DNA of 64,000 nucleotides, taken from contig OX422220.1 of the NCBI GenBank assembly GCA_949130495.1, forward strand, positions 121,457,810 to 121,521,809, written 5' to 3'. The translations under genes and the position numbers were made by a program. Position 1 is the stretch's first letter. Each line of letters starts with the position of its first letter. Of this stretch, positions 44,307-56,270 are shown piece after piece. Under the pieces are notes generated by a model. It was given only the letters and a program-made list of their open reading frames with translations, did no database searches and had not been told where the DNA came from. The stretch is from Sambucus nigra (taxonomy: Eukaryota; Streptophyta; Magnoliopsida; Dipsacales; Adoxaceae).

Positions 44307-47300
44307 TGTAATACCACGTATTTTTACGGCTTTTAAAGTTAGGGATTAATTAAATTTAATTGAGATAAATTAATTTAATTTTAATCCGGAATGTTGTTTT
44401 AAATATTTACTAGCGTGACGAGAGTTAGTGGTTATTGAAATTTGTTGAATGTTACTGGATGAGTATAGTAATATATGAGATTTATTTTATAAAATTATCA
44501 CGTGTGAATAAAATGGCAATTATGGAAAGTGAGATTTATTTTATAAAATTCTCACGTGTGAATAAAATGGCAATTATGAAAAGTTAGGTCGGGACGCGTC
44601 TGTATTGCGTTGGGACTAAATTATTATTATATAAAGTGAATAAATTATAAGTTACTTGTATGGTCATTTTGAGAGCGCCAAAGTGTCCGGAAGGGTCAAG
44701 ATAGTCAGAAAAATGTACCCGGGGGTTTAGTTTGGGTCTCGGGGCGTTTTTAAGCCTAATTAGTACCCCGAGAGGGCGTTTCGGACATTTCGTAATTATG
44801 GGTAATTAAACCCACGAATTTTCAAGGGTTATATCAGATGTTAAGTGTTATCTTTTAGGGTTAACACAACTTAAAACTAATGACGACCATTGGAGAGGAA
44901 GAGGAGAAGCTCTCCAAGAGTTCTAGGCCAAAGAACACCTCCGATTTCACCGCCGTCACCACCAAATGGTAGATCGCGCAACGAGGATCTTGACCACACC
45001 AAATTCTTCCACAAATCAGAGAATAAATTTCCAGGCAAGTATCTATCTTTCTTTCATCAAGTTAATGCATCCTTTTATATTAGTCTTAGGTTGATTAGAA
45101 TTAGTGTTTTTGAAGAAAAATGTTAATTGAAGACACAAATTGCATGTTGTAAAGGTAGAGATCACATTTCTAGAAATCCATTTCACATGTAGAGGTTGAA
45201 CCACGAATTTCCATGGTATTAGTGATAGAAAATCTGGAAAATAATGGAAGAAACTAAGTTAAAGAAAAAAATTAGGGCTCTTGAGACTTATAAAGATTTT
45301 TTCCCTTTTATCGTGTTATAGATAATGAAAATTCGCATGTGTTACGTAGGATATTATTTATATGGGCATAAAACACTTATAGTATAATTGGTTGGGAGTT
45401 TGGGATTGAAACATGATGATTTGGAGGAGTTTGGGGTAATAATCCCATAGCTGGGTTTCCTGCAGTTTGCCATAAATGCTTGATCGATCGATCGAGCCCA
45501 GAGCATCGATCGATCGATAGATCGATCGATCGACCCCTCCTGGAAACTTGCACTTTTTCTCGTGTTATCGTAATCCGATTTTATGCGTAGTAAACCTTGA
45601 TTAGAGTTACTAGGACATAATGGAACATAGAGAGGACCAGTAGGGTCAAGATAAACCCCGTTAAGTGGGACTTTAATATGAAGCGAAATAAAGGAAGGGT
45701 AAACGGGGAGATATTTATACTTAGAAAATCATACGTGCGTTGATTTCAATAATCAAAATGTCCGGGAAGTTGGAGTAGAAGGCGATTGAGGGACTACTGA
45801 AATTATACTTAAGTAAAGAAAATACTTCGTGACATGAGAAGTGAGTTTAGAATGACTAAATTACGAGAATAAAAGGAATGAGTCCGTTATACGAGATAAT
45901 TGAGTAAAAAGTGTAATAATCAGATAATGACAAGTATGGGTCGTGAGAGTACCTAATTTAATAAGGTGGATGTGAATACATATTTATATATAACGGTGTG
46001 ATTGTGCATATATTATTTCTGTGTAAAAATCGTACACGGGCTACTTGCTATCATGGGGGTTTCCGCGCTGGGACAGTCTTATCTCGATGGGACCTTTATG
46101 GGGGATATTGACTTGTACTCTAGAACATAAGATTCCTAGGTATAGGCTATCAGATTGATAGTCGGACGGTCCTAAGAGACACGTGGGTATGTGCTGACCT
46201 CTTGGACTTGGAACTATGCTTCGCCTCCATTTGTTTGTGTTTTGTGTTAATACAGTTCGAGAGTGATTCCGAACTAGTATTTCCCTTAGTTTGTGTGATA
46301 CGGGTACTTGATAGCAGAGTATGCCAACACCATAGTTTTATGTGGGGTGCCGATAGTATATATATAATTTATGAGTGATTGGTATATATATACTTATATA
46401 TGGAAGTCTAGCACCATAGATTTTATGTGGGGTGTTGTTTGTATATATATTATACGAGTAATTAATATATATACGTGTGACTATATGAGAACTATCTACT
46501 GAGTAAAATAGTAGTTAAGTAAAGTATGAAATTCATCAACTGCACTGTACGTATTCGGAAACATTATAACAATACGGAATTTTTCTAAATAACGTAAGAA
46601 ATATTGAAGAGATAGACTTTTCTAAAGTGAATGTCATAACCTTTATTTCACGTGTTAAGACTTATGGAGAATAAGTTAGAGGGATATATGGGGTTCATTA
46701 GTACGATAGACGTGCACACTAGATGAGAGGTGAGAATTCTCAAGAGAGTGTCGCATACTAATATGACTGTTGCATTAGCCGGTAAGCATTTTAAATACTT
46801 GCTAAATTATTTTTAAAACTATTTTACATTCGGGCTCTGACCCGTTTGCTGTATCTCTTCTCTCTTGTGTTTATGTATATATGTATTACAGGTGCCCAGC
46901 CACAGTGGTGTCTTGTTTATGATTCTTTGGATGGAACGCGCTGTAACTTTTGTGGGAGTTGCAAGCCATTACTTAGATGACGTCATTGTTGACTATACTC
47001 CTAGTTCAGCTTTATCCAGCGGGGGCATGTGTCGCCCTTTTCCATTATTTAGTTGGTATTGTCAGAGATTGTAATTCTTTTAAATTTCGGTATCTTTATT
47101 TCAAGATTTGTCACTGCCATGATGTTTTCCTTTAGTGTTTTAAATGTTGGGATTTATGATTTATGGTTAAACTCTTGAATGTTCATTTCTATTCTCATAC
47201 TTAATGTGTGACTCTTAAAATGTTAATGGTTAAAGGTTTTATAATCGGATTTAATAAAATGGAAATAAGGTTTTAAATGGTTTTGACACTTAGCTTAATT

Positions 47301-47426
47301 ATTTAAGGTGTTTAATTGGAAAAGTTATTTTTGCGACAGTGATGCTAAGAATGAACCAACTGTTCACCTTGATTTTAATTTAATAAAGGAGTGATCACCC
47401 AGTATTTAATTAGGCGGGGTGTCACA
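44307..47426 (+). mobile_element. 5' LTR of the nested retrotransposon
   Basis: 3120 bp, TGTAATACCACG to GGGGTGTCACA. In the first ~365 aligned bases I count about 15 substitutions against the 3' LTR. It contains a ~55-bp tandem duplication (about 44478-44583) present in both LTRs and a (GATC)n palindrome cassette (45481-45535) that is 20 bp longer than in the 3' LTR. The frames 44890-45126 and 46865-47074 recur at 52119 and 54076 because the LTRs are duplicates. They are not genes. Confidence 0.95.
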
Positions 47427-47428
47427 CG

Positions 47429-47440
47429 TGGTATCAGAGC
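47429..47440 (+). other. Primer binding site, initiator tRNA-Met
   Basis: TGGTATCAGAGC two bases after the 5' LTR end. Confidence 0.95.
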
Positions 47441-50400
47441 ATCAAGTTCTAGTGTCTTTTAGGATCTGTGCGGCTTATTATGCTTTCAGCGTTGCTTTGT
47501 TTGGTATAGAGCCCTATATTTAGGATTGTCGATTTCTTTGATGAGATTTCGTTCTCCAGCTATGACGTATATACATTAGTGAATTCTAATTTCGTTCGGA
47601 TTCGTGCGTGTGCCGAGCAATGACGGATGTCAGAAGGGGACCGTTAAGCGGACATCAGGAGGCAGGGCTCAGTTGAGGTTGTAAAATATATCCGAGGATG
47701 ATGACCGTAGTTGAGGTCACCTCCATTATGGCACTAGAATCCACGAATAGAAAGGTGACTAAGGTGCAACCATGATTTCCAAATGCTGCTATAGTCAAAT
47801 GAGGTGCGAGAGTAAACTCACCCAACGTATTACAAAACGTGTGGAGAACTGTCAGTGGGAAATTCTAGAAATGCGAGAATTGTGTGTGTTTACCAAATGA
47901 GGTAAAATATCCAAAGGTTTAGATATAGGACAGAGTGTGGCTAACTGAAAGTGAAAATTTAGAGAAAATTTTACTTAGTTATCGGAACGAAGTTATAATT
48001 ATGGGAGTCAACCAACAATTTAGAAGTGGAATGCTATGTCTATAGGAGAACCTTAGGTACAGTGTTGACCGTATGTTCCTTCCTCAACTATTCAGGATTA
48101 GAAGCAAACGTGGTTCTGAACTCATCACAGGAGGGCGTGACAGAGGTTTATTTATGAATATGAATTTTAACCGTTAGCGAATTTTGTATCGAAAGATGTA
48201 AATACAAGTGGAGGAAACGACTCCAAGTGGGAGATCGACTCATGATAATAGTTGATAGCACTCAAAGAGGAAATTCTGATGGACGGCCGATTAAGAGGTT
48301 GACAATGTCGTATTATGTCAATAAAGATGGTAATGCTCCTTTGTGTGGGAAGCTAAAAGAATCGAAGAATTTAGTCGAGAATAAGACTGAATACAACGGT
48401 GGTGGGGTAACACCACAAAAGGGTGTGGATACACATCAGGGGACCCATTTAAACGATTCGAATAGTTGAATTCTTACCAAGTGATGGCAAATTCAGTAAG
48501 GACTATTATAGACAGTGACATGTTCTTTAGGGCCTAAAAGACTAAGGGTATAATCGGGGTAGCTAACAGGTATCGAGTCTACTAAAGTCCGAGACAAGGA
48601 CAATCTTAACCTGGTTAGTAGGACAGGTAGTAAGTGGATTATGTGTTGAGGTATTTTGTGCAGAGTGAAATCGTTCGCGATAATATGTTCCAAAGTGAGA
48701 AAAAGGACAAGAATACGGTGCCTAGTAAAGGACGACGATTAAAATAGTTTTGTTTTGGTTTGGGCAGACGTGTTACATCCGAAAACCATTTGTGCAGTCA
48801 AGACGATTGCTAAGGTGGAAGTATAAGTTGTATCCTCAGAGGATGCGGCGTGCTTATGTGACACGAGCAAGTCACCATATTTTGTTCATTTCTAGATTAG
48901 CATGTGAGACGAGTTTAATGCATATAATTATAAACGTTACCATTATGTGAATATTTTTTTCCTAGCGTAGCGGGATTTTTCTTTAGTGCTATCCGCGGAG
49001 GATGAATGTGTATATTAACAGTGTTACGTATTTTATTAAGTTTACTCGTCGTAGTGATGTGATATACGAGTATGGTATTATCTTTGATAAAACGCTATAG
49101 AAATGGTTAGTATGATAGTGGGCATTTATTGCAAGGCTATCGGAGTAGTCGCATTAGTGCAACATGTTTTGTTTTGGCTAGGCTTTACCTGTAAGAAGGT
49201 TGGACTCACACTTATATTATCTATCCTAGAGACTTCGGAGGAGATAGTGGGATCGAGATATTCAATGCCAATGTATGTATAGACTTTATCAGTATGATTC
49301 ATTATGTATTGGGATTTACTGTTGAGCGAAATGACTTGACTCAGTATTATGTTTAGCACTCCGGACTTAGTGATAGGAAGAGTGCAGTGTTATATCTATC
49401 CTCTAGAGATGTGGGAGTTAAGATTTATACCCCTATTATTAGGGAAAGGAATTTCGATAATTCCGATCATATGTATTCGAGATTTATAGAATGAAATTAC
49501 CATCAACCAATACGGGACGATAGTGAAATTGGTGAAACGTACTTTGTTAAGAATAATTACGGGATAAATTGTAACTTTTCCGTCAAGGGATGGAATAAAG
49601 GGGTACATGCTATGGACGGAGAACCTAACGGATTTCGATAACCGACAATGCTAGGTAGTAGTGTATCGGGGGGTTCCTTATTTAGATTTAGCTTTGCGAG
49701 ACATCCCACGCATGAAACTTAGCGTAAGGTTAGAAATAGGGAGACGTTTAGTCACTATTCCATGAGTTCGGTACCCTGGTCGAAATGGGATCAAGTAATT
49801 ATGTATGTAAGTTGGAAGTTGAATTTTGTTTTAAAGCCATTGGAGCCGGATTTTGTGGTAAGAAATCATTGAAAGTTATCCCCACGAGTTGAGGGGTGGA
49901 ACGATGATAAGGAGAATTTAAAAATTTTGATTTCTAGGGTGATTGAGAGTACCCAAGTGTTGTGATCACGTTGCGAGCACTAGAGAAAATAAAGAATTGG
50001 GTGTTAGGTGTGTAACGTATGTGATGCTTACGCTAGTATGCACCGTTTATAGGGTGTGTGGGCATCCCGGTTATCTGATGATCAAATCGTCCGAGTTGAG
50101 GGGACGTGGGGATGGAGGTGTGGAATATATGTTTGTGGGAATAGCATAATGAAGAGGAAGTGATGGAATGGATTAAACGTCACATGAGGGGCGATAATCC
50201 ATACATAAGTGTACAAATAATAACACACCCTAATTTGATTGGAAGGCTGTGGGAATCCATTGAAGAAGGAGTATTACTTCAATAGAGTAGAATTTCATTA
50301 TTATGAAGAACACTCAGAGCGGAGTTGTTAGTAGTCAAGTGTGAGAGAGATTTGCACATACAAAGGGTGATGATGTTAGTATGAAATAAAAGATACAGAA

Positions 50401-51520
50401 GTGCGCATCGTGGAGGAAAGAGTACGGGTCGGAACTTTCGGCATACACCAAGGAAGGAAGGGGAGTATTACGTGTCACTTAATGTGAGACATTTTAAAAA
50501 AAAATCAATGTTTAGCGGGACGTAGTGAGTAGTCTCTACATGCACCGCCCATAGGTAAGGTTTGGTTGAAAGAGGAGAATCAACCAAAGAATTTTGTGTT
50601 TATCGACAATTTCTGAAATTGGAAGAGGTCGATAAAGTCGGTAAAGTTTTGGATGGGTTGCCACCCTCAAAACAAGATCAAGGGTTCATCCCGAACATGT
50701 GAATTAAGTCACCGAGAAGGAAGTGATTGATATTCCTTTGGGCTGGTTTACAATATTAACTAGTATGCCCCAGACTTCCTTTGAAAGGAAGGATCACGCC
50801 AGTGCATGGTCCGGCGCAGTATAAATTTCTGAATCAGGATGAGATTGGTGAATCCCACCTTTGATATGGGATTTCAGGAACTAACAGAGATAAGGTTTCG
50901 TTTCAAGTAGGATGTATCACCCTTAGCCAAGGAATAGGCGCACGGTGATTAAAGATTAGTGGAGCCACGTGAAGGAGATTTTGGAATCTTAGTACGATGA
51001 TTTCAGGAATTCTCTGTAGAAGTACTCGTACATGTTTGTGGCGTACGAGGTGCTTATTAAGGTTTTGTTATGGAAGAACCCTGACTATTCTCCTTCCGTA
51101 TGTTTAGAGGTGAGTTGATAATCAGAATTTTTGGATCGGTCGAGAAAATATCCGATAACTATGCTAGAATTCCACGACTGTTTTAGGCAAACAAGAGTGG
51201 TCAAATGTTCGTATGATTTTCTCAGAATGGGAATTTTATATATGAATAAATCCGAGAAGTTGTCATGTAGTGAGGTGCGACCTCCTAATGATAGTGAGAT
51301 AATGGAAATTTATAACGTATAGGCGTGACCTATGCGAATGTTGTCGGTTGGGAGCACCATGTGAAGTGTCTCCAATGAGAATGTTAAACAAACTTGCTGT
51401 GAGGAAAGGAATATAGTGATTGAACGCCATACTATGTAGATAGTTTGCGTACTGGAATGATATCCAGAATTGTTCTACCAGGTAAGCCTTAGTTTCGGAA
51501 TTTCGGGACGAAATTCCGTT
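47441..51520 (+). other. Interior of the nested retrotransposon, no recognisable gene
   Basis: About 4.1 kb in which no frame on either strand stays open beyond 80 codons. I see no gag knuckle, protease, RT, RNase H or integrase motif. The base composition and word usage still look like degenerate coding DNA in places (for example the short open stretch 51131-51322). Either the polyprotein is mutated beyond recognition or the element belongs to a gene-free (LARD-like) family mobilised by others. Confidence 0.6.
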
Positions 51521-51535
51521 ATTAGGGGAGAAGTA
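51521..51535 (+). other. Polypurine tract of the nested retrotransposon
   Basis: ATTAGGGGAGAAGTA directly before the 3' LTR start TGTAATACCCC. Confidence 0.85.
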
Positions 51536-54500
51536 TGTAATACCCCGTATTTTTATGGCTTTTAAAGTTAGGGATTAATTAAGTTTAATTGAGATAAATT
51601 AATTTAATTTTAATCCGGAATGTTGTTTTAAATATTTACTAGCGTGACGAGAGTTAGTGATCATTGAAATTTGTTGAATGTTACTGGATGAGTATAGTAA
51701 TATGTGAGATTTATTTTATAAAATTGTCACGTGTGAATAAAATGGCAATTATGGAAAGTGAGATTTATTTTATAAAATTGTCACGTGTGAATAAAATGGC
51801 AATTATGAAAAGTTAGGTCGGGATGCGCCTGTATCGCGTTGGGACTAAATTATTATTATATAAAGTGAATAAATTATAAGTTGCTCGTATGATCATTTTG
51901 AGTGCGCCAAAGTGTCCTGAAGGGTCGAGATAGTCAGAAAAATGTACCTGGGAGTTTAGTTTGGGTCTCGGGGCGTTTTTAAGCCTAATTAGTACCCCGG
52001 GAGGGTGTTTCGGACATTTCGTAATTATGGGTAATTAAACCCACGAATTTGCAAGGGTTATATCAGATGTTAAGTGTTATCTTTTAGGGTTAACACAACC
52101 TAAAACTAATGACGTCCATTGGAGAGGAAGAGGAGAAGCTCTCCAAGAGTTCTAGGCCCAAGAACACCTCCGATTTCACCGCCGTCACCGCCAAATGGTA
52201 GATCGCGCAACGAGGATCTTGACCACACCAAATTCTTCCACAAATCAGAGACTAAATTTCCATGCAAGTATCTATCTTCCTTTTATCAAGTTAATGCATC
52301 CTTTTATATTAGTTTTAGGTTGATTACAATTAGTGTTTTTGAAGAAAAATATTAATTAAAGACATAAATTGCATGTTGTAGAGGTAGAGATCACATTTAT
52401 GGAAATCCATTTCACATGTAGAGGTTGAACCATGAATTTCCATGGTATTAGTGATAGAAAATCTGGAAAAGAATGGAAGAAACTAAGTTAACGAAAAAAA
52501 TTAGGGTTCTTGAGACTTATAAAGATTTTTGCCCTTTTATCGTGTTATAGATGATGAAAATTCGCATGTGTTACGTATGATATTGTTTATATGGGTATAA
52601 AACACTTATAGCATAATTGGTTGGGAGTTTGGGACTAAAACATGATGATTTGGAGGAGTTTGGGGTAACAATCCCGTAGCTGGGTTTCCTGCAGTTTCGC
52701 CATAATTGCTTGATCGATCAAGCCCAGAGCATTGATCGATCGACCCCTCCTGGAAACTTGCACTTTTGCTCGTGTTAGCTTAATCCGATTTTATGCGTAG
52801 TAAATCTTGATTAGAGTTACTAGGACATAATGGAACATAGAGAGGACCAGTAGGGTCAAGATAAACCCCGTTAAGTGGGACTTTAATATGAAGCGAAATA
52901 AAGGAAGGGTAAACGGGGAGATATTCATACTTAGAAAATCATACGTGCGTTGATTTCAATAATCGAAATGTCCGGGAAGTTGGAGTAGAAGGCGAGTGAG
53001 GGCCTAATGAAATTATACTTAAATAAAGAAAATACTTCGTGTGACGAGAAGTGAGTTTAGAATGACTAAATTACGAGAATAAAAGGAATGAGTTTGTTAT
53101 ACGAGATAATTGAGTAAAAAGTGTAATAATCAGATAATGACAAGTATGGGTCGTGAGAGTACCTAATTTAATAAGGTGGATGTGAATACATATTTATATA
53201 TAACGGTGTGATTGTGCATATATTATTTCTGTGTAAAAATCATACCCGGGCTACTTGCTATCATGGGGGTTTTCGCGTTGGGACAGTCTTATCTCGATGG
53301 GACCTTTATGGGGGATATTGACTTGTACCCTAGAACATAAGATTCCTAGGTACGGGCTATCTGATTGATAGTCGGATGGTCCTAAGAGACGCGTGGGTAT
53401 GTGCTGACCTCTTGGACTTGGAACTATGCTTAGCCTCCATTTGTTTGTGTTTTGTGTTAATACAGTTCGAGAGTGATTCCGAACTAGTATTTTTCTTAGT
53501 TTGTGTGATACAGGGACTTGATAGCAGAGTATGCCAGCACCATAGTTTTTATGTGGGGTGCCGATAGTATATATATAATTTATGAGTGATTGGTATATAT
53601 ATACTTATATATGGAAGTCTAGCACCATAGATTTTATGTGGGGTGTTGTTTGTATACATATTATACGAGTAATTAATATATATACGTGTGACTATATGAG
53701 AACTTTCTACTGTGTAAAATAGTAGTTAAGTAAGGTATGAAATTCGTCAACTTCACTGTACGTATTCGGAAACATTATTACTATACGGAATTTTTCTAAA
53801 TAACATAAGAAATCTTGAAGAGATAGACTTTTCTAAAGTGAATGTCATAACCTTAATTTCACTTGTTACGACTTATGGAGAATAATTTAGAGGGATATAT
53901 GGGGTTCATTAGTACGATAGACGTGCACACTAGATGAGAGGTGAGAATTCTCAAGAGAGTGTCGCATACTAATATGACTGTTGCATTAGCTAGTAAGCAT
54001 TTTAAATACTTGCTAAACTATTTTTAAAACTGCTTTACATTCGGGCTCTAACCCGTTTTCTGTATCTCTTCTCTCTTGTGTATATGTATATATGTATTAC
54101 AGGTTCCCAGCCACAGGGGCGTCTTGCTTAGGATTCTTTGGATGGAACGCGCTGTAACATTTGTGGGAGTTGCAGGCCATTGCTTAGACGACTTCATTTT
54201 TGACTTTACTCCTAGTTCAACTTTATTCAGCGGGGGCATGTGTCACCCTTTTCCATTATTTAGTTGGTATTGTCAGAGATTGTAATTCTTTTAAATTTCA
54301 GTATCTTTATTTCAGGATTTGTTACTGGCAGGATGTTTTCCTTTAGTGTTTTAAATGTTGGGATTTATGATTTATGGTTAAACTCTTGAATGTTCATTTC
54401 TATTCTCATACTTAATGTGTGACTCTTAAAATGTTAATGGTTAAAGATTTTATAATCGGATTTAATAAAATGGAAATAAGGTTTTAAATGGTTTTGACAC

Positions 54501-54637
54501 TTAGCTTAATTATTTAGGGTGTTTAATTGGAAAAGTTATTTTTGCGACAGTGATGCTAAGAATGAACCAACTGTTCACCTTGATTTTAATTTAATAAAGG
54601 AGTGATCTCCCGGTATTTAATTAGGCGGGGTGTCACA
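51536..54637 (+). mobile_element. 3' LTR of the nested retrotransposon
   Basis: 3102 bp, TGTAATACCCCG to GGGGTGTCACA, followed by the target duplication ATAAC. It retains the intact CCCCG at the start where the 5' copy has CCACG. The palindrome cassette is at 52711-52745. Confidence 0.95.
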
Positions 54638-54806
54638 ATAACTCATAAATTTATCAATTTATTTTTGTATTTGAATTAACCTAGGGTTCTTGAATTTTTT
54701 GCACTTTTTTTGAAACTAACTCGTGAATATATGTTTGTGTATGTTTGTTAGGTGTATATGATGTTTATATGTTGGAAATAACCCATGAATTTGCCAATTT
54801 GTTTGT

Positions 54807-54835
54807 GTGTGTGTGTGGGGGGGGGGGGGGGGGGG
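54807..54835 (+). repeat. (GT)n followed by a 19-G run
   Basis: GTGTGTGTGTG then 19 consecutive G (54817-54835). Confidence 0.95.
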
Positions 54836-55320
54836 TAAGGCAAGGTACCATTGTAATTCTCTTAATATCGTGTTTTGATGATTCTATGAGATAATATATT
54901 TTGTTTCAAGGTTAACTCATTGTAGATAAAAACATTCACATAGTAAGATTAAATTGAATCCATCCATAGATTCTATAATTACATCAACTAAAATATAATT
55001 AATAAATGAAACAGTTTTAGATGAAAGTAAATTAATAATTAGTGCCCATTTCATATGAAAGTAGGATTGCCACTCAGTGTAAATTAGTAAATTAATAATT
55101 GTATACGTTAATTGTTAGTTTAATTGATGAAATGAATTAATTGAGTAGATGAATTAGAAGGAGTACGGGATACACATTTGTTGTTGACATTCCTGTTGGA
55201 TTATTTTATTTAGTAAATGTTTGGTTGGTTAGTTTTAAAAGTGGCATGACCACTGGATTATTGTCCATATGGGGGTGGGATTTTTCAACTTTTTTTGAAA
55301 ATTACTTTGTATTTCGAACA

Positions 55321-55440
55321 ATATAAATAAGACATAATTAAATGAAACATATTATATATAATTATTAATAATTGAATTTGAATATAAATAAGACATAATT
55401 AAATGAAACATAGTATATATAATTATTAATCATTATTGGA
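55321..55440 (+). repeat. 61-bp tandem duplication
   Basis: ATATAAATAAGACATAATTA starts at 55321 and again at 55382. Each is followed by AATGAAACATA(T/G)TATATA and AATTATTAAT. The two units differ at only a few sites. Confidence 0.95.
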
Positions 55441-55443
55441 TTA

Positions 55444-55520
55444 TTGTGTGTGTGGTGGGGGCCAGGGGGTGGTGTGTGTACGTGTACGTGTGCGTTTGTG
55501 TGGTGGGGGTGGGGGCAGGT
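55444..55520 (+). repeat. GT/G-rich tract in CACTA
   Basis: GTGTGTGTGGTGGGGGCCAG, GTGTGTACGTGTACGTGTGCG and GTGGTGGGGGTGGGGGCAGG on the plus strand. Several runs of five G could form a quadruplex. Confidence 0.9.
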
Positions 55521-56139
55521 ACTTTAATCCAAACCACATGAAACACAGATGTTGTATGATTAAATCCCAAAGTGTCCCAATTAAAGCCCCTAGTGAAATC
55601 CTAAAGGAACACATAGGCCTTAAACTAATACAATACAACTTTAATTTCTGCCGATATCCATGCGCACGAGGCTAAACATGATAATTACAACTTATGATCA
55701 TTAGTAAGGTTAAAACTGAAAGTAGGATTTAAATCATTGATTTTAACACGAAGGCGACTAAGGTTCAAAATAGTTTCAAATTTTGATAAAAAAAAAGTTG
55801 TCTTAAATCATTAATGTTTCTTTAAAACATATAATTCATCAATACAATACAGATTTTATATCAGTTTAAACAAGTGTTAAGCAAAAAAATATGATTTTAA
55901 TTAAGGTACAAACCTATAATGAATTAAATTTGGTTTCTTTACATAAAACCCACATAATAAACAATGTACCCCCCACAAGTGTTGGATTCAAACCTGACAT
56001 GTTTTTAAACCCGAATAGATTCTTTATGGAAACCAAACATAAACAAGTAACATGTTAAACCTTGATAAAGCAAGATATTTCTTTCCTAAACAATTAAGAA
56101 TGAGTGATTCCTTTTATTCGATCCCTTATAACACAAAAT

Positions 56140-56210
56140 ATGTGGTGGGGTGAGGGGGTGGGGGTGGGGGCAGGGATGGGGGTGGGTGGTGGGGTAGGGG
56201 TGGGGGGCTG
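56140..56210 (+). repeat. G-rich tract in CACTA upstream of the TNP gene
   Basis: Repeated GGTGGGGTGAGGGGGTGGGG-like words with at least eight runs of four or more G on the plus strand, about 65 bp before the first recognised exon. Confidence 0.9.
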
Positions 56211-56270
56211 CGTGTATGTCTATGTGTACTAATAATATTTTTTTATCTTTACTAATAACATTTTTTACAG

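Larger units (their letters stand above)
44307..54637 (+). mobile_element. Complete Tekay/Del-type LTR retrotransposon without recognisable genes
   Basis: Two 3.1-kb LTRs (44307-47426 and 51536-54637) start TGTAATACC and end GGGGTGTCACA. They flank a 4.1-kb interior with an initiator-Met PBS after the 5' LTR and a purine-rich tract before the 3' LTR. The target duplication is ATAAC (44302-44306 and 54638-54642). The interior end GGGACGAAATTCCGTTATT before the polypurine tract is the Tekay/Del signature I remember. No gag or pol domain is seen, so it is non-autonomous. It sits inside the CACTA element. Confidence 0.95.
54643..56270 (+). other. CACTA interior between retrotransposon and gene, with repeats
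   Basis: Non-coding. A segment at 54759-54785 (TATATGATGTTTATATGTTG, then GAAATAAC) duplicates the sequence just left of the retrotransposon (44279-44306), so the CACTA interior had its own tandem structure. The stretch also holds three G-rich tracts and a 61-bp tandem duplication, all listed separately. A GT donor/acceptor context before 56271 (TTTTTTACAG) suggests an upstream exon that I cannot find. Confidence 0.6.

Noticed and set aside
44890..45126. 78-codon frame with a near-identical partner at 52119-52355
   Set aside because: It looked like a conserved pair of genes, but the two copies are the same place in the 5' and 3' LTRs, so conservation comes from LTR duplication.
45481..45540. 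Regularly spaced short repeats resembling a CRISPR array or an operator
   Set aside because: The repeats are (GATC)n units in a plant LTR, without unique spacers of constant length.
46865..47074. 69-codon frame with a partner at 54076-54285
   Set aside because: Also an LTR pair, for the same reason.
48227..48469. 80-codon frame in the interior of the nested retrotransposon
   Set aside because: Hydrophilic, without a motif. Too short and unsupported to call gag.
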